From assembly GCF_002994745.2 (NCBI RefSeq), contig NC_037094.1:45955139-46019138 (forward strand): a stretch of 64,000 nucleotides of DNA. Reading direction: 5' to 3'. Below are positions 50,430 to 62,165 of this stretch, piece by piece. The DNA comes from Rosa chinensis (Eukaryota; Streptophyta; Magnoliopsida; Rosales; Rosaceae). The stretch's first letter is position 1. Each line of letters begins with the position of its first letter. The notes under the pieces are model-generated. The model was not told the origin of the DNA. It worked only from the letters and a program-made list of their open reading frames with translations, and did not search any database. Both the position numbers and the translations under genes were made by a program.

Positions 50430-51065
50430 TGGGGGTGGGGGGTGGATGCAATAAATGTTTTGAATTGATGTAGTCTCCTCTTTGTTTTTTTCCTTAATTG
50501 AAGTTTTATTTGTCTAATTTTACGGAGATTAATTCTCATTCCAACTACAGAAAGTTCTACTGGGGGCAATACAGGTTTATTCAAGAGGACAACAAACCTC
50601 TCCAGCCCCATATGAGATCTCCGACAACTTCTTTGGAGACTTCTGGCGAGGTTTCATAAACCTCTATTGCCCCCCAATAAAGGTCTATTGGGGGGCAATA
50701 GAGGTTTATTGTCCCTCTATTGGGGGCAATAGAGGTCTATTTGGGGGGCAATAAATCTTTTCGGAAACCTATGAGATTTCCGACGACCTCTTTAGAGACC
50801 TCCGACAAGGTGACCGGAATCTGGCTGCCAATGATCGGGCTCCGGCGAAGTCTCATATGGTTTCTCTCTCTTCCATTCTAGCTCTCTCTACGTAGCAAAG
50901 GGATGAGGGTAAAATAGTATAAAATAAAATAAAAATAAATAAAACTTTATGGGGTATTAGGGAATACCTCCTTAGGGTGTTATGGGTAAGAGGGGATTAA
51001 AAAAACTTAATGGGGTAAGTGAGAAAAAAATCTCTAGAATTAGGGTAAATGGACAAAAACCTGTG
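50430..51065. mobile_element. Partial MULE-like element, same family as 54462-56510
   Basis: It shares with the later element the words tttgaattgatgtagtctcctc, the ctattgggggcaatag repeats, a ccggaatctggc...ccggcgaagtctc section, and an end reading aaaaaaatctctagaattagggtaaatggacaaaa. Only the right part is present, abutting the LINE. No coding sequence. Confidence 0.6.
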
Positions 51066-51474
51066 GTTTTCACATGTGCGGAGATACCTATTATAATCAG
51101 TTTTCTAATATAACTTAGATGTAGGTGTGTAGCACGTATTTTGTTTTTGAATCTTGCGCATCGGAAGAAAAACTAGCCCATTGGAGCTAGTGGTAATTTC
51201 CTCTTACACACACACACACACACACACTATTATTAAGAGAAGAGGGTTTGTTAGCCAAAATCTAAAATTTTGACTGAATTGACCGTAGAGGATAATAAAC
51301 TTTGAGAATTAATTAAATCACAAAGATAATTAAGACATTTAGAAAATGTATTTTTATTAAAAAAAAAAAGAATACCCACAACCCACTTTTCTCTCTCCCA
51401 TTTTATTTTTTCTGCAATAAACAACTATTTTCTTTTTTATTTTCTGAAAAAAAAAACTTGCACATGCAAAGCAT
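51066..51474. other. Intergenic with (AC)n
   Basis: AT-rich; an (AC)n microsatellite at about 51207-51228. No gene recognised. Confidence 0.55.
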
Positions 51475-51768
51475 GTGTGGAGAAATGCTAGTATATACCG
51501 AAGAAATGAGGTGAGAATTGGCAAAATTGTGTGCCTAAACGACATCATATGGAGTGCCCAAAACGACAAGTCATACTACATACCTTCATAAGACTTCTAA
51601 CATAAATCAAACTATTTGCATGTGTTGAGAAATGCTAGTATATACTGAAGAAATGAGGTGAGAATTGGCAAAATTGTGTGCCTAAACGACATCATATGGA
51701 GTGCCCAAAACGACAAGTCGTACTACATACCATCATAAGACTTCCAACATAAATCAAACTCATCTCCG
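51475..51768. repeat. 147 bp tandem duplication upstream of F-box gene
   Basis: Two ~147 bp units (starts about 51481 and 51628) with only a few differences. They lie directly before the F-box gene and share agaaatgctagtatata and acgacatcatatggagtgcc words. Being immediately 5' of the transcription unit, the duplication may alter promoter spacing. Confidence 0.85.
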
Positions 51769-51832
51769 CTCTCCAGTTTGGAATTGGATGAGAGTCTAGT
51801 GAGAGGAGAGGAGAGGAGAGGAGAAGAGAAGG

Positions 51833-52030
51833 ATGTCGCGCGAAAAAGGTAGGCAGTAAATCAAAAGCTTTGTTCTTTAAATTTCAAAAGTTTCATTCTT
51901 TTCCTGCAAGCTTTCGGATTCAGTTAATCTCAAGTTAGTTACAGATCCAATTGAACCTTAGATCTCCTTCTCCTTGTGGGATTAAGATTCGTGATCCTCC
52001 TCCTCTTTGTGGGATTAAGCCTAATCCTAC

Positions 52031-52066
<36 letters not shown>

Positions 52067-53401
52067 ATTTCCTTATTGTTGGAGGAACTGTTGTGTCAAT
52101 TTGTATATATAGCTCTCAGTAGGTTGTTCATCTCTTCAGGTCATACCTTGATAGGAAATTCAGGAGGAATGATCAACTGTCGTAGAGTGACTAGTTCGGA
52201 TTCAAAATGGGCAGTGAGTCTCACTGTGGATGTTGCCTTTGTTATTCTTGATAAGTTATTGGAACCCATCGACCATGTTCGTTTTGCTGCCATTTGCAAA
52301 CTTTGGCATTCTTTTGCAAAACACTACAATCATACAACACGTCGATGGCCTAAGCTACTTCCTCCCATGCTCATCCTGCCCGGCGATCAAGACCTAATTT
52401 ATAGCCTATCTGAAGGAAAAGTCTACCACAAGATTAACCTAGCAATGCCTCGTTTTAATTATCACTCTGCTCGCAGATACGTTGCTTGTGGCAACGGTTG
52501 GCTCGCTACAATGCATTATTATGGTCTAGATTCTAATATACTACTCCTGAACCCTTTCACAAGAGTTACCCATCTCTTAGGATGCAGGGGATGGAGACTC
52601 GGCAGGAGCACCAAGCTGGAGCAGACCCGTATGATCCCCGAGCGAAAGCAGGCCCCGAAGCTCATCTTGTTTGGGGATCCTTCTGTTAATGGGGACAACA
52701 GTTTTATGGTTGTAGCATTTTACACCACTGATTCCACTCTTGGATTCATTAGAGGAGGGCAATCGTTTTGGAGTTCCATAGAAACAATGGAACAATATGC
52801 CATTACTGATGCTATTTTCTACAAAGGTCAGGTATACGCAGTTGACAAGAATCTTGGAAGAATCGTGTCGTTTGATGTTAAAACCTGCACTTCTGGTAAT
52901 TCACTAAGGGCAAAGATACTCAACAATACTTACATGTGCTCAAGTTCGCATTCATATCTTGTGGAATCAACTAAAGGAGAGCTTTTGCACGTTCGAAGAT
53001 TTTTGAAAGTACAGAGAGAATGGGGTCAGTTGACAATGCCTGTGACTTTCACTTTCAAGGTTTACAAGTTGGTATTTGATGACAATGGATATGTTGTGCA
53101 GCAGGTTGAGTTAAAAACCCTTGGAGATGAGACTCTGTTTGTTGGTGACAATCAGTCAATGTCTGTTTTGGCCTCAAGCTTCTCTTGGTGCAGACCAAAC
53201 TCCATATATTACACAAGTGATTCGATAACTGTGGAAGATGATTATCGAAATTTTAATAGTTGTTGTCAGTGTGATATGGGGATTTTCAATTTAGAGGAGG
53301 GAACCACTACTCCTCTACAATGTTACCCTCAGCATTCTTCGGAAGAGTACAGATTAGAACCTGCAACTTGGATTCTGCCACCAATTAATGGTCTCTGCTA
53401 G
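51833..53401 (+). CDS. F-box/DUF295 (KIB-like) protein
   Basis: I model two exons: 51833-51848 (ATG and five further codons, ending GAAAAAG|GTAGGC) and 52140-53401, intron 51849-52139 ending TCTTCAG. The coding length is 1,278 bases, 425 residues, and the join is in frame. An in-frame internal ATG at 52169 is the alternative start. The F-box-like region reads VDVAFVILDKLLEPIDHVRFAAICKLWHSF. DUF295 features follow: GNGWLA, LLNPFTR, PKLILFGDPS, AITDAIFYKGQVYAVD, then LGDETLFVGDNQSMSV and PNSIYYTSD near the end. F-box proteins select substrates for SCF ubiquitin ligases via SKP1; this plant subgroup is large and poorly characterised. No stop or frameshift, so probably functional. Confidence 0.85.
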
Positions 53402-53804
53402 CTCCTTCTCCCCCTCGATATTTGATATTGTTTATAAGAATATGGCATGCAACTCTGTGGCACCAGTCATGTTGAGTGTACTTGGGGGTCTGAGTTCCTG
53501 ACCTAAGTTTATTCCAGATGTTCCCGTGCTTTCTTTTAAGGTTTGTATTTCTTAAAGAGGTAAGGCTGTATGTCCCCCTCTTTGTTTGTATTCTGCATTC
53601 ATTATTAATAAATTAAAGGCCGGGCGGAGTTCTTCCTAGGGATGGTCCCTTCTTCAGTCCTGAAGCGAATTTGCCTTTATATAAAGTGTTTATTATCTTG
53701 GTACTTGACTTGCTTTGTAGAAAATGCAAACAAACTTGTTGTCACGTTCCTTTAAAGTGCATGTGTACCTTGTTATTGTCTCAGTTGGCATGTAACGTAT
53801 GGTG
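53402..53804 (+). other. 3' flank of F-box gene
   Basis: Probable 3' UTR, with an AATAAA-like tattaataaattaaa near 53601-53615. No other gene. Confidence 0.5.
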
Positions 53805-53990
53805 CTGTTGACAATACAATCTTTTCTTTCAGAGATTATGTTGGTTGTGTAATATTTTCTTTGTTCTTGTTTAATTTCAATTGTTGGATTATTGGTACCT
53901 GTCTTTTAGTTTTCTTTGTTGATGTGTGTGCTCGTGAAGTTTTGAATAGTGGCCAACCTATAACGCCTATGTTTTCCTTGTCTGCTCACT
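53805..53990 (+). repeat. Inverted-duplicate segment, copy 2 (coding-like)
   Basis: Plus-strand partner of 46890-47130. It encodes a hydrophobic stretch (LFNFNCWIIGTCLLVFFVDV) and CAREVLNSGQPITPMF in one open frame with no ATG. Probably an exon fragment or old duplicate; parent gene unknown. Confidence 0.55.
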
Positions 53991-54461
53991 GTTCCTTCTT
54001 GTGTTCTCGTGAAGTTCTTCTGCTTTCAGGACATATAACAAAGAGATGCTAGGTTTTCTGGCCATCTTTACGGCTTTTCAGTAGTATGAGATGTGAGTAT
54101 ATGTCAGTAAAAAGCTAAATGATATCCACTATGTTTTAGCCTGTCCACCTATATTGACTGTGCAAATCTGGATTTGTATTTCTCGTGCACATGTAGGAGG
54201 GATACATGGGATCCAATGAATGGGTACTGTTCTCATAACTCAAGAACCGGATGTTAGCCTGCTTTATTCAAGTGAGTCTAGAAATCGTTGGATGCTGTTC
54301 AATTTAATTTCATATGTAATGGTTATCGGCTTGCTCTGAATTGTATAAGTTCTAGTTGCATTTTGCAGTGAAAAGTTAAAGCAGTATGATGATCAATCAT
54401 ATAGCATGAAGAGCATATTGGTCTATCATATTTTGGCATCCGTTTAGTTTTAAGTTTATTT
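53991..54461. other. Unassigned spacer
   Basis: No gene or repeat end recognised. Confidence 0.5.
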
Positions 54462-54789
54462 TTAGGGTCCTTGACCCATAGCCCCAAAATGAGATAAAGT
54501 TAGCTCACTTACACCACCAAGAGATTTTTTTTCTCACTAACCCAATTTAATATCTAAATGACGATTTTAGGCTCTAAAAAGTTAAAAATTACAGAGTGAC
54601 ACTCTCACATCATCGATCTCTCTCTTTCCCCTCCCTCTCTCTCTCTCTGCCGGCGACCTCTTCTTCTTCTCTCTCTCTTAGCCGGTGCCGGCTTCTTCTT
54701 CTCTCTCTCTTTAGGGTATTTGTCGGAGGCTCGGTGGTGTACATGGCTGTCTCAGACCCGGGAATCATCACAATCCGAAAATTACGATA

Positions 54790-54895
54790 GTTGAGTCGGA
54801 GCAGTGAGGACCGGTTCGAGATCGCGTTCTTCGACGTGGAGACGACGGTGCCGACCCGACCTGGTCAGGGCTTCGCCTTATTGGAATTCGGATCC
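54790..54895 (+). pseudogene. Captured exonuclease-domain (NEN-type) fragment
   Basis: A frame of ~35 codons reads EIAFFDVETTVPTRPGQGFA and then LLEFG, matching the first exonuclease (ExoIII/DEDD) motif of plant NEN proteins, where the aspartate and glutamate of DVET bind metal. NEN proteins act in sieve-element nuclear breakdown. Similarity stops at LLEFG, so only this tiny part was captured. An in-frame TAG lies just upstream (54788-54790). Confidence 0.7.
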
Positions 54896-55739
54896 AAATC
54901 GGACTTCACCTTCCCCTTCAACCTCAATTTCTCCTGTCGAGTTCTCAGAATGATGGTAATTGGAGAATCTGGCCGGAGTTCAGGTCCGAGATTTTCTCCA
55001 GGTGGAGCTCACGTCGACGAGTCGCTCTGGCTTCTTCTCTAGGTAAAGTTGTGCTTGTTTTGGTGGTTTATCATGAGTTAACTCATTGAGTGAATCCGTG
55101 GGAGTTCTTAGGAGTTGAAATTAGATATAGACCGAATCAGCTGGTTTTTGTTGCTGGTTTTTGTTCAGGAGTTGTTCTTTTTCTTAAATCTTCGGTTTAC
55201 AATTTGAATAATTGATTAATGAAGCAAGTGGATAAGCATAATTGTGAATGATGAATTGGTTGTGCATCTTGGTGTAGTTGGAATATATGAAGATGGATGA
55301 GGCGTCTAAAGAGGTGGCAGTGGAAATAACTGGACAAGGGGTCCTTGGGAAGAGAGTTGATGAGATGGAGGCCAGTTTCATGATGGCAGAAGGCCCAGAA
55401 GGAACGAAAAAAGAAAAAAAAAATGTATTGGTGGGCAATAGACGTGTATTGCCCCCCAATAGATGTCTGATAAAAGTCTATTGGAGGGCAATACATGTCT
55501 ATTGGAAGGCAATAGACGCTTTAAATTGATACAATCTCTGATTTTTTTTCTTTAATCAAAGTTTTATTTGTGTAATTTTAGGAGAATTAGTTTTCATTTC
55601 GGTAACCGAAAGGTATATTGGGGGGGCAATATACGTCTGTTGGGGGCAATAGACGTTTTGAATTGATGTAATCTCCTCATTTTTTTTCTCTAATCAAAGT
55701 TTTATTTGTGTAGTTTTAGGAAGATTAATTACCATTTTG

Positions 55740-56185
55740 GTAATTTAAACGTCTATTGGGGGGCAATACATGGCTGATAGTCGTCTATTGGAGGGTAATA
55801 GACGTCTATTGGGGGGCAATACATGGCTGATGGTCGTCTATTGGGGGGCAATACATGGCTGATAGTCATCTATTGGGGGCTGATAGTCGTCTATTGGGGG
55901 GCAATACATGGCTGATAGTCGTCTATTGGAGGGTAATAGACGTCTATTGGGAGGCAATACATGGCTGATAGTCATCTATTGGGGGCTGATAGTCGTCTAT
56001 TGGGGGCAATACATGGCTGATAGTCGTCTATTGGAGGGTAATAGACGTCTATTGGGAGGCAATACATGGCTGATGGTCGTCTATTGGGGGGCAATACATG
56101 GCTGATAGTCGTCTATTGGGCGGCAATAGACTATTGGGGCAATAGACGTCTATTGGGAGGCAATAGATGTCTATTGGGGGCAAAA
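55740..56185. repeat. Minisatellite of CTATTGGGGGGCAATA units
   Basis: A ~445 bp array built from cgtctattggggggcaataca, tggctgatagt and tggagggtaatagacgt pieces. A higher-order period of about 106 bp can be followed from 55861 to 55967. The unit contains inverted CTATTG/CAATAG words, so each monomer could fold around a G-run. Similar words also occur at 50640-50760. Confidence 0.85.
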
Positions 56186-56510
56186 AAACTTTCCGGTGAG
56201 ATTTTCAGCAAATTCCAGTGGGCGGCAGTAGGTCGCCGGATTCCTACGAAAGTTGGCCGGAATCTGGCGGCCGGTGACCGGATTCCGGCGGCCGGTGACA
56301 GGATTCGGTCCGGCGAAGTCTCCCATGGTTTCTCTCTCTCTAGGTAACAAGGGGGTGAGGGTAAAATAGTATTAAAAAAAATTAAAAACAAAAAAAAGGT
56401 ATTAGGGAAGACTCCCTTAGAGTGTATTGGGTAAGAGATAATTAAAAAAACTTAATGGGGTAAGTGGGAAAAAAATCCCTAGAAATGGGGTAAATGGACA
56501 AAATCCCTTA

Positions 56511-58633
56511 TTTTTATTCTAGGTAAGTTAGTTCCTTCGTATACTTTAGATGTGTGTCAGCTCTAGGGATTGCAGTTGGTTTTGTTTCTTCCTAATGAAG
56601 AGCTTTTAGAAATCACAAAGTTGCTTGCATTATTTGGTTCAAACATTTTTCTCAACTGCATCTGTTCTCATTAATCCAAAACTCCATTAAATTTTCCATT
56701 TATTTTCCCTAGTTTTAGGGACTGGTACCTGTTTTCTGCGCTCTTTGTTACCATTAGGAATGAGGCACAGTGTTGCCCAACGTCATAAAATGCTCTTCTT
56801 TAGAAGGTCTATGGTTATTGAAATAATAAGAAAAGGAAAATGCTCTAGTTGTTTGGCAACATGACCTGGTCCCTTTAGTGTAACTCACAACTTGTTTCAC
56901 GCACACTCCCTGGTCCCTATTACTTGAATAGAACCATTAAAATTTCCAGCAGATACCAGTGTGTCAAAAACCAAAATATCTGAGACAATGCCATAACATC
57001 TTCTTGGATGCATATATGTACTTCTTCTGGATATTATTCAAATTGCTGGTATAGAAACTAATACAATCTTATTCAATATATTAACCTGTATATACCATTG
57101 TTCTGTTGCAGGATGAAGTTGACGCTAAGATTGTTGTGGCTGGTCTTTCAATAACCGGTAGTCAGAAAATTCACAATCAATTTGTATATATCTAGCGTAC
57201 ATACTAATATATTATTTTCTATTATGCTCGTGCGTACAAACTTGTTGTCCAATTCACAATCAACTGATGATTTCTGTTCCGCTTCTGAACTGTTACTCTC
57301 CCTTGGCAGTGTATGATGTCTAGACTAGATACTGGATCAGGCTGATTGTTGTATAACTTTCCTTAATGTATTATGTGCTATTATGCTTGTGCAATAACAT
57401 GTCAAATTGTCAGTTACTAGAGAATGATTACAATTGGGTACAGGGCTGAAACCGTATGAACACAAGTTTACTAGGATGGAAGAAGAGGCTTTGAGAAGAA
57501 GTCTAATCATTCTCATTGTTGTGGCAAACAGAAGAGGTAGAGGTAGTCTAGCAGTAAACAAAGGAAACCAGCTTTCGTGTTCTTCGAATTAAGGTACTGC
57601 CTTTTCCTTTCCCTTATTCCCTACTCTTGTTCCTTACAGGCTTGCTCTATACAGACTATGAAATGAGATGGAAATCATGGAACAAACCAGGTTTTTTTTT
57701 TCTTTGTAATGTTCTTGTCTTCCACATATTTGCTAGGCAGCCACACCGGCAGGGTAATGTAATGTCAGATTTTATAAATCCACTCCTATATATAATATCA
57801 TTTATCAATAATAGACTGATGTGGGTTTAGAGCTATAGCCGAATTCATTTTCACTCTATATTGAATTTTTAAAATGAAAATACAGGCATGAAAAATTTAC
57901 CGACTACCACATTTTTCTTCCTCTATATATTCCACTGGCAGCACGAACGACTAATCCATTATCACTAGACTCGACTTGAACACTTGAACAACATGAGTGG
58001 AGGACTGACCCTCTGCATTGTCTTCTGGGTTAGCCAATTTATTGTGGACAGAATGAACAGTTTCGCTTATTTCACTCTGCATTGCATAACTTGATCTGAT
58101 TATCCCCCACAGGCCACAACCCATCCGATATCTGGCTCTCAGCCCCTAGCAATTCGAAACACATAAAAACAAAATCGGCATAACTAGATGTCAAAGACTA
58201 ATTCTGAGTTCAAAACTCATAAATAAACATAAAAAGTCATCAGTAAACAATTACATGATTGAGAATGAGATAATTTAAGGACTTACCCAACCTCCTGATA
58301 AATGTCATCAGAGAGTTGCCCTGGGTTTCATGTTCTCAGCACCTGGGCGATTAAGGGCTTCGGATTGCTTCACAATTCAAAATAATATTTTCGCGTAAAT
58401 TCCTCTTGCAAATTATTAGTCTTTTTGTTCAGAGACACTAAATTATAACCGTGGGGGACGGACGACCCGGTTTCCTTTATACAAAAAGAGTCTTAACCCA
58501 AACCCAAAAAGGTCGGGTCGGGTCGGGTCGGGGCAGAACAGTTTTCTTTCAGCTTTTCGGATCCCTAAACCCTTACACTCAAATCAGAAGACACTTACAT
58601 TTTCGCTCTCTCTTTCTCTCTCGGAGACTAAAA
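56511..58633. other. Intergenic and PPR upstream region
   Basis: No supported gene. Scattered short exon-like stretches occur (for example DEVDAKIVVAGLSITG at about 57113-57160, bounded by AG and GT), but no connected model. The last ~100 bases are pyrimidine-rich (ctctctctttctctctcgg), a usual plant 5' UTR pattern for the PPR gene. Confidence 0.45.
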
Positions 58634-60205
58634 ATGAGGTCTTTGAAGCCTCTGCAACTCCGGCGACTCCTACTCCGCTGTGTCTCCACCTCTTCTTCTC
58701 CAACCCTCCAAACCCTCATCCCATTTCCCTCAACCAAACCCACCCACCATATCCCCAGCTCAATCACCACCACCTCTCACTTTCTCTCTCTACCCCATTT
58801 CTCTCTCCCCAAATCCTTCTCTTCTTCCTCATCTCCACCACCCCCCGACGAATCCCAACTAGCCCAATCCATCTCCTCCCACCTTCTCCAACACCAACCC
58901 GACTCCTCCTCCGATCCCTTCTCCGTCGCCCAAGCCCTCCAATCCACCTTCCCTCACGTCACCCCCACCCCTTCTCTGCTCCTCTCCGTCCTCAACCTCT
59001 CCGCCGAAGCCGGCCGCACCGTCCTAGGCTTCAACCAATGGCTCATCCAGAATCCTGATTTCCACCACACCGACAACACCCTCTCCTACTTTGTCGACTA
59101 CTTCGGCAGAAGGAAGGATTTCAAGGCCGCCCATGACGTCATTCTCACTGCGCCGCGTGACGTTGCTGGGCCCAAGACCTTGGCCGCCTCCATTGACAGG
59201 CTGGTGAGAGCTGGGAGGCCGGTGCAGGCGGTCTCTTTCTTTGAGAAGATGGAGGAGGACTATGGGCTCAAGAGGGACAAGGCGGCGCTTCGATTGGTTG
59301 TGGAGAAGCTCTGCGAGAATGGGTTTGCCAGCAATGCTGAAAAGATGGTGAAAGGTTTGGTTAATGAGTTTTTCCCTGATGAGTATGTTTGCGATTTGCT
59401 TATTAAGGGGTGGTGTGTGGATGGGAAGCTTGACGAGGCTAGGAGATTGGCTGGGGAGATGTACAGGGGAGGGTTTGAGATTGGGACTAGTGCTTTCAAT
59501 GCCATTCTTGATTGCGTGTGTAAGCTTTGCAGGAAAAAGGACCCCTTTCGCCTTCATTCCGAGGCTGAGCAGATTTTGGTGGATATGGACTTTCATGGGG
59601 TGCCGAGAAATGTGGAGACTTTCAATTTGCTGATTACTAATTTGTGTAAGATTAGGAAGACCGAGGATGCGCTGAATTTGTTTCATAGAATGGGGGAGTG
59701 GGGGTGTTCTCCAAACGAGACTACGTTTCTTGAATTGATCAGGAGCTTGTATCAGGCAGCTAGGGTTGGGGAGGGAGATGAAATGATTGATAGGATGAAA
59801 TCAGCGGGGTTCGGGGAGGCTCTTGATAAGAAAGCCTATTTTGGGTTTCTGAAGATTTTGTGCGGCATTGAGAGGATTGATCATGCTTTGTCTGTTTTCA
59901 AGAAAATGAAGCAGGATGGATGTGAGCCCGGGGTCAAGAGTTATGATCTGCTGATGGGAAAATTGTATGCTCACAACCGTGCTGACAGAGCCACTGCCCT
60001 GTTTAATGAGGCCCAAAAGAAAGGGGTGCCTGTGACACACAAGACGTACCAGGTGGATCTGAAATACTTGAAGAAGCCAAAGGCTAAGAAGGAGAATATG
60101 AGGGAAACGCTTCCTGAGAAGATGGCAAGGAAGAGGAGACGTCTTAAGCAAATTCGGTTGAGCTTCGTAAAGAAGCCCAAAAAGGGGATGCGCCGAGCCT
60201 ACTGA
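58634..60205 (+). CDS. Mitochondrial-type pentatricopeptide repeat protein
   Basis: A single uninterrupted exon of 523 codons; I choose ATG 58634 because it starts an arginine/leucine/serine-rich, acid-free targeting peptide (MRSLKPLQLRRLLLRCVSTS). A Pro/Ser-rich linker follows. From about residue 150 helical PPR repeats of 35 residues appear, e.g. ETFNLLITNLCKIRKTEDAL, with NEMW-like turns (GWCVDGKLDEARRL; KAYFGFLKILCGIERIDHAL; SYDLLMGKLYAHNRADRATA). The C-terminus is a strongly basic tail (KMARKRRRLKQIRLSFVKKP). No E, DYW or SMR domain. PPR proteins bind organellar RNA; the basic tail and short length also fit the ribosomal-PPR subunits of plant mitoribosomes (perhaps At5g15980-like, unverified). 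High GC at the 5' end is normal here. Confidence 0.9.
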   Translation: MRSLKPLQLRRLLLRCVSTSSSPTLQTLIPFPSTKPTHHIPSSITTTSHFLSLPHFSLPKSFSSSSSPPPPDESQLAQSISSHLLQHQPDSSSDPFSVAQALQSTFPHVTPTPSLLLSVLNLSAEAGRTVLGFNQWLIQNPDFHHTDNTLSYFVDYFGRRKDFKAAHDVILTAPRDVAGPKTLAASIDRLVRAGRPVQAVSFFEKMEEDYGLKRDKAALRLVVEKLCENGFASNAEKMVKGLVNEFFPDEYVCDLLIKGWCVDGKLDEARRLAGEMYRGGFEIGTSAFNAILDCVCKLCRKKDPFRLHSEAEQILVDMDFHGVPRNVETFNLLITNLCKIRKTEDALNLFHRMGEWGCSPNETTFLELIRSLYQAARVGEGDEMIDRMKSAGFGEALDKKAYFGFLKILCGIERIDHALSVFKKMKQDGCEPGVKSYDLLMGKLYAHNRADRATALFNEAQKKGVPVTHKTYQVDLKYLKKPKAKKENMRETLPEKMARKRRRLKQIRLSFVKKPKKGMRRAY

Positions 60206-62165
60206 TGTACTAGTTGGAATGAACACATTGTCAAGGAGAATGATAGTTTTGGTCATTTCCTATTTTTTGTGATGTTTCATGTTGTTGACTTTGCTATTTA
60301 TGGTTTTGATAGTTTTCTTCATGAGTTTTTGACATTAGAAATAAAACCTTTCCATCTAAACTTGTGCCAGACCATATTGTACTGCTTTTGTATCTCTAAC
60401 TAAGTATTCCACAGAACTGACTTTTTACCATGGTCTGAATACTTTGGTGAACAATCAGAGAGTTCACTATTAACCCCTACAAGGGCCTTCATGGCTGATC
60501 ATTTGTTATCTCCCTTATAACTAAATATATGCCAACAGATAGCTTAATAGGGATATTAATGAAGGTGTGTTCTGGATATAATGAAGCCAATATGTTGATT
60601 AGTTGAAGTAGTATGTTTTTCTGTTATGGTCTACACCTAGTTCATAAATATCTGCATATCTAATGCAAAATAATGTAGCTCCTTTCAGGATGACAGCTAA
60701 GGAGCAAAGTATAAACTGCTTTCAGGTACAGACAACACTGATTAGTGCTAACAATCTTTCAGTTATTCAAGTATTTTGAAGGCATTCCCTTGTCTTTAGT
60801 GGTTATGAGAATCCTCCCAAAAGTATCTAATTGATAACCTGTCATTTTGTAACCCTCTATTTTTGAAGCCAAAATTGATAATTCAATCTAAACCAATTGA
60901 GTGAAATTGATAATTGTCTGTTTTCGAGTCATTGCAGGGCGTGAGTTTTGAGTTGTGCACTGGGGATAGAGAAGCCGGGTGTCATTGCCATCCAAAAGGT
61001 GAAACGAAGAGTAAGTGGGGCAGTACTGTTATCACTTGAGAGCTTAGTAACAAGGAATCTATACAATCTTATTTTACGGTAAAAGTCCAAATTTCTTTTA
61101 TAATTTTCTGCGTTTGCTGTGTTTGTGGTACTTTAGTGTTGATTTGTTTCTTTTCTTATGCCTTTCCTGGCAATGGAATGAACTTGGTATACCTTGATTA
61201 TATATGGTTCATGTGATGGCTATTATATGTTTTGTTTGTTATGTACATAGAGATGCTAGTAAAGGTATATGACAATTGAGGACTTACAGAAGGAGAGTCA
61301 ATTAAATAGCCTGACTGGTATTCTACTCAGTGGGATACAATTAATTGCCTTGAGTTGTGTGTGTATTCTACAACTCACCACTTTTTTCTTCGAGTTGTGT
61401 ACGTCAAGTTCGTTATTCATTTTTCTGAGCAGCTATATGCGCATTATCTGCGTTCGAGATACTTGTATGCGGCTATTTACTCATTTTGTAAACAGACACT
61501 ATATTTCAAACAATAAGTTGGTTTTGATCTTGTGGGTCTAGGTTGTAGGAATTTAGGATGAATCTTCGTCATTAGATATAAAAGTTTTCATAGAAGTTCA
61601 GCCCAATCCAATTTCATATCTCCATTTGCTACTGGTGGTCCGGATGTATTTGCATTTGTTAGGGGTTCTATGAGCTGTAATGCACCTAAAAAATTGTTAT
61701 GAAGTTTGCTTTTCATTAAGCAGGTGTGCGTTCTTTTGTTGGAGTCATGTCTAGGAATTTGTCCATGCCTTTGGATGCCTTTCATGGTTTTTGCAGTCTG
61801 ATATCTGGCCACCTGGTCAATGATACCTCAATATTAATAGGAGAGCTGTGTAAAAATTCCAAATGTTCTAGATAGATAGTACCTGTAGAAACTCAATTAA
61901 TCTACCCAAGATTGTCATTTGTTTCCAAAATAATTTTATGCACCTTCTATTGAAGCATTGTCCTGGAATTTGTCTTTCTGTTATGGTTTCTAATTGTACA
62001 TCGTAAGGCATTAGCATATCCATGATTATCTGAATGTTGTTCTAGCCCTGGCACACACTTTCCAGAATCTAGTCTTCACATCCACATGTGTAGTGGCATA
62101 TAGGTATTTCTAGAAAAATCATCATGTTATTTCACTGTTCCTGACTTATGTTTTTACTTTTCAAG
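60206..62165. other. Downstream of PPR gene; no sure gene
   Basis: AT-rich sequence with 3' UTR character near 60206-60360. A 35-base word (tgctttcaggtacagacaac...) at about 60717 is repeated at about 62907. Short frames near 61269 look fortuitous. Confidence 0.45.

Larger units (their letters stand above)
54462..56510. mobile_element. MULE-like element with NEN fragment and minisatellite
   Basis: The right end, read inward, is TAAGGGATTTTGTCCATTT...CCCACTTACCCCATTAAG. The left end at 54462 (GGGTCCTTGACCCATAG..., CACTTACACCACC...TTTTTTTTCTCACTAACCC) follows the same pattern, so they are probably a degenerate terminal inverted repeat. Interior: pyrimidine-rich leader, captured coding piece (54790-54895), two copies of a 170 bp section (near 55525 and 55650), minisatellite and a GC-rich ccggcggccggtga section. 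No transposase. A second partial copy lies at 50430-51065. Class assignment is inference. Confidence 0.55.

Noticed and set aside
52076..52168. N-terminal extension of the F-box frame
   Set aside because: It starts with TTG and passes through the predicted intron; an ATG exon at 51833 with good splice sites explains the frame better.
55908..56105. Repetitive peptide with MADSRLLEGNRRLLGGN
   Set aside because: It is the translation of the minisatellite and has no independent support.
58451..58633. Upstream extension of the PPR frame
   Set aside because: It begins with GTG and has no targeting character; ATG at 58634 starts a convincing mitochondrial presequence.
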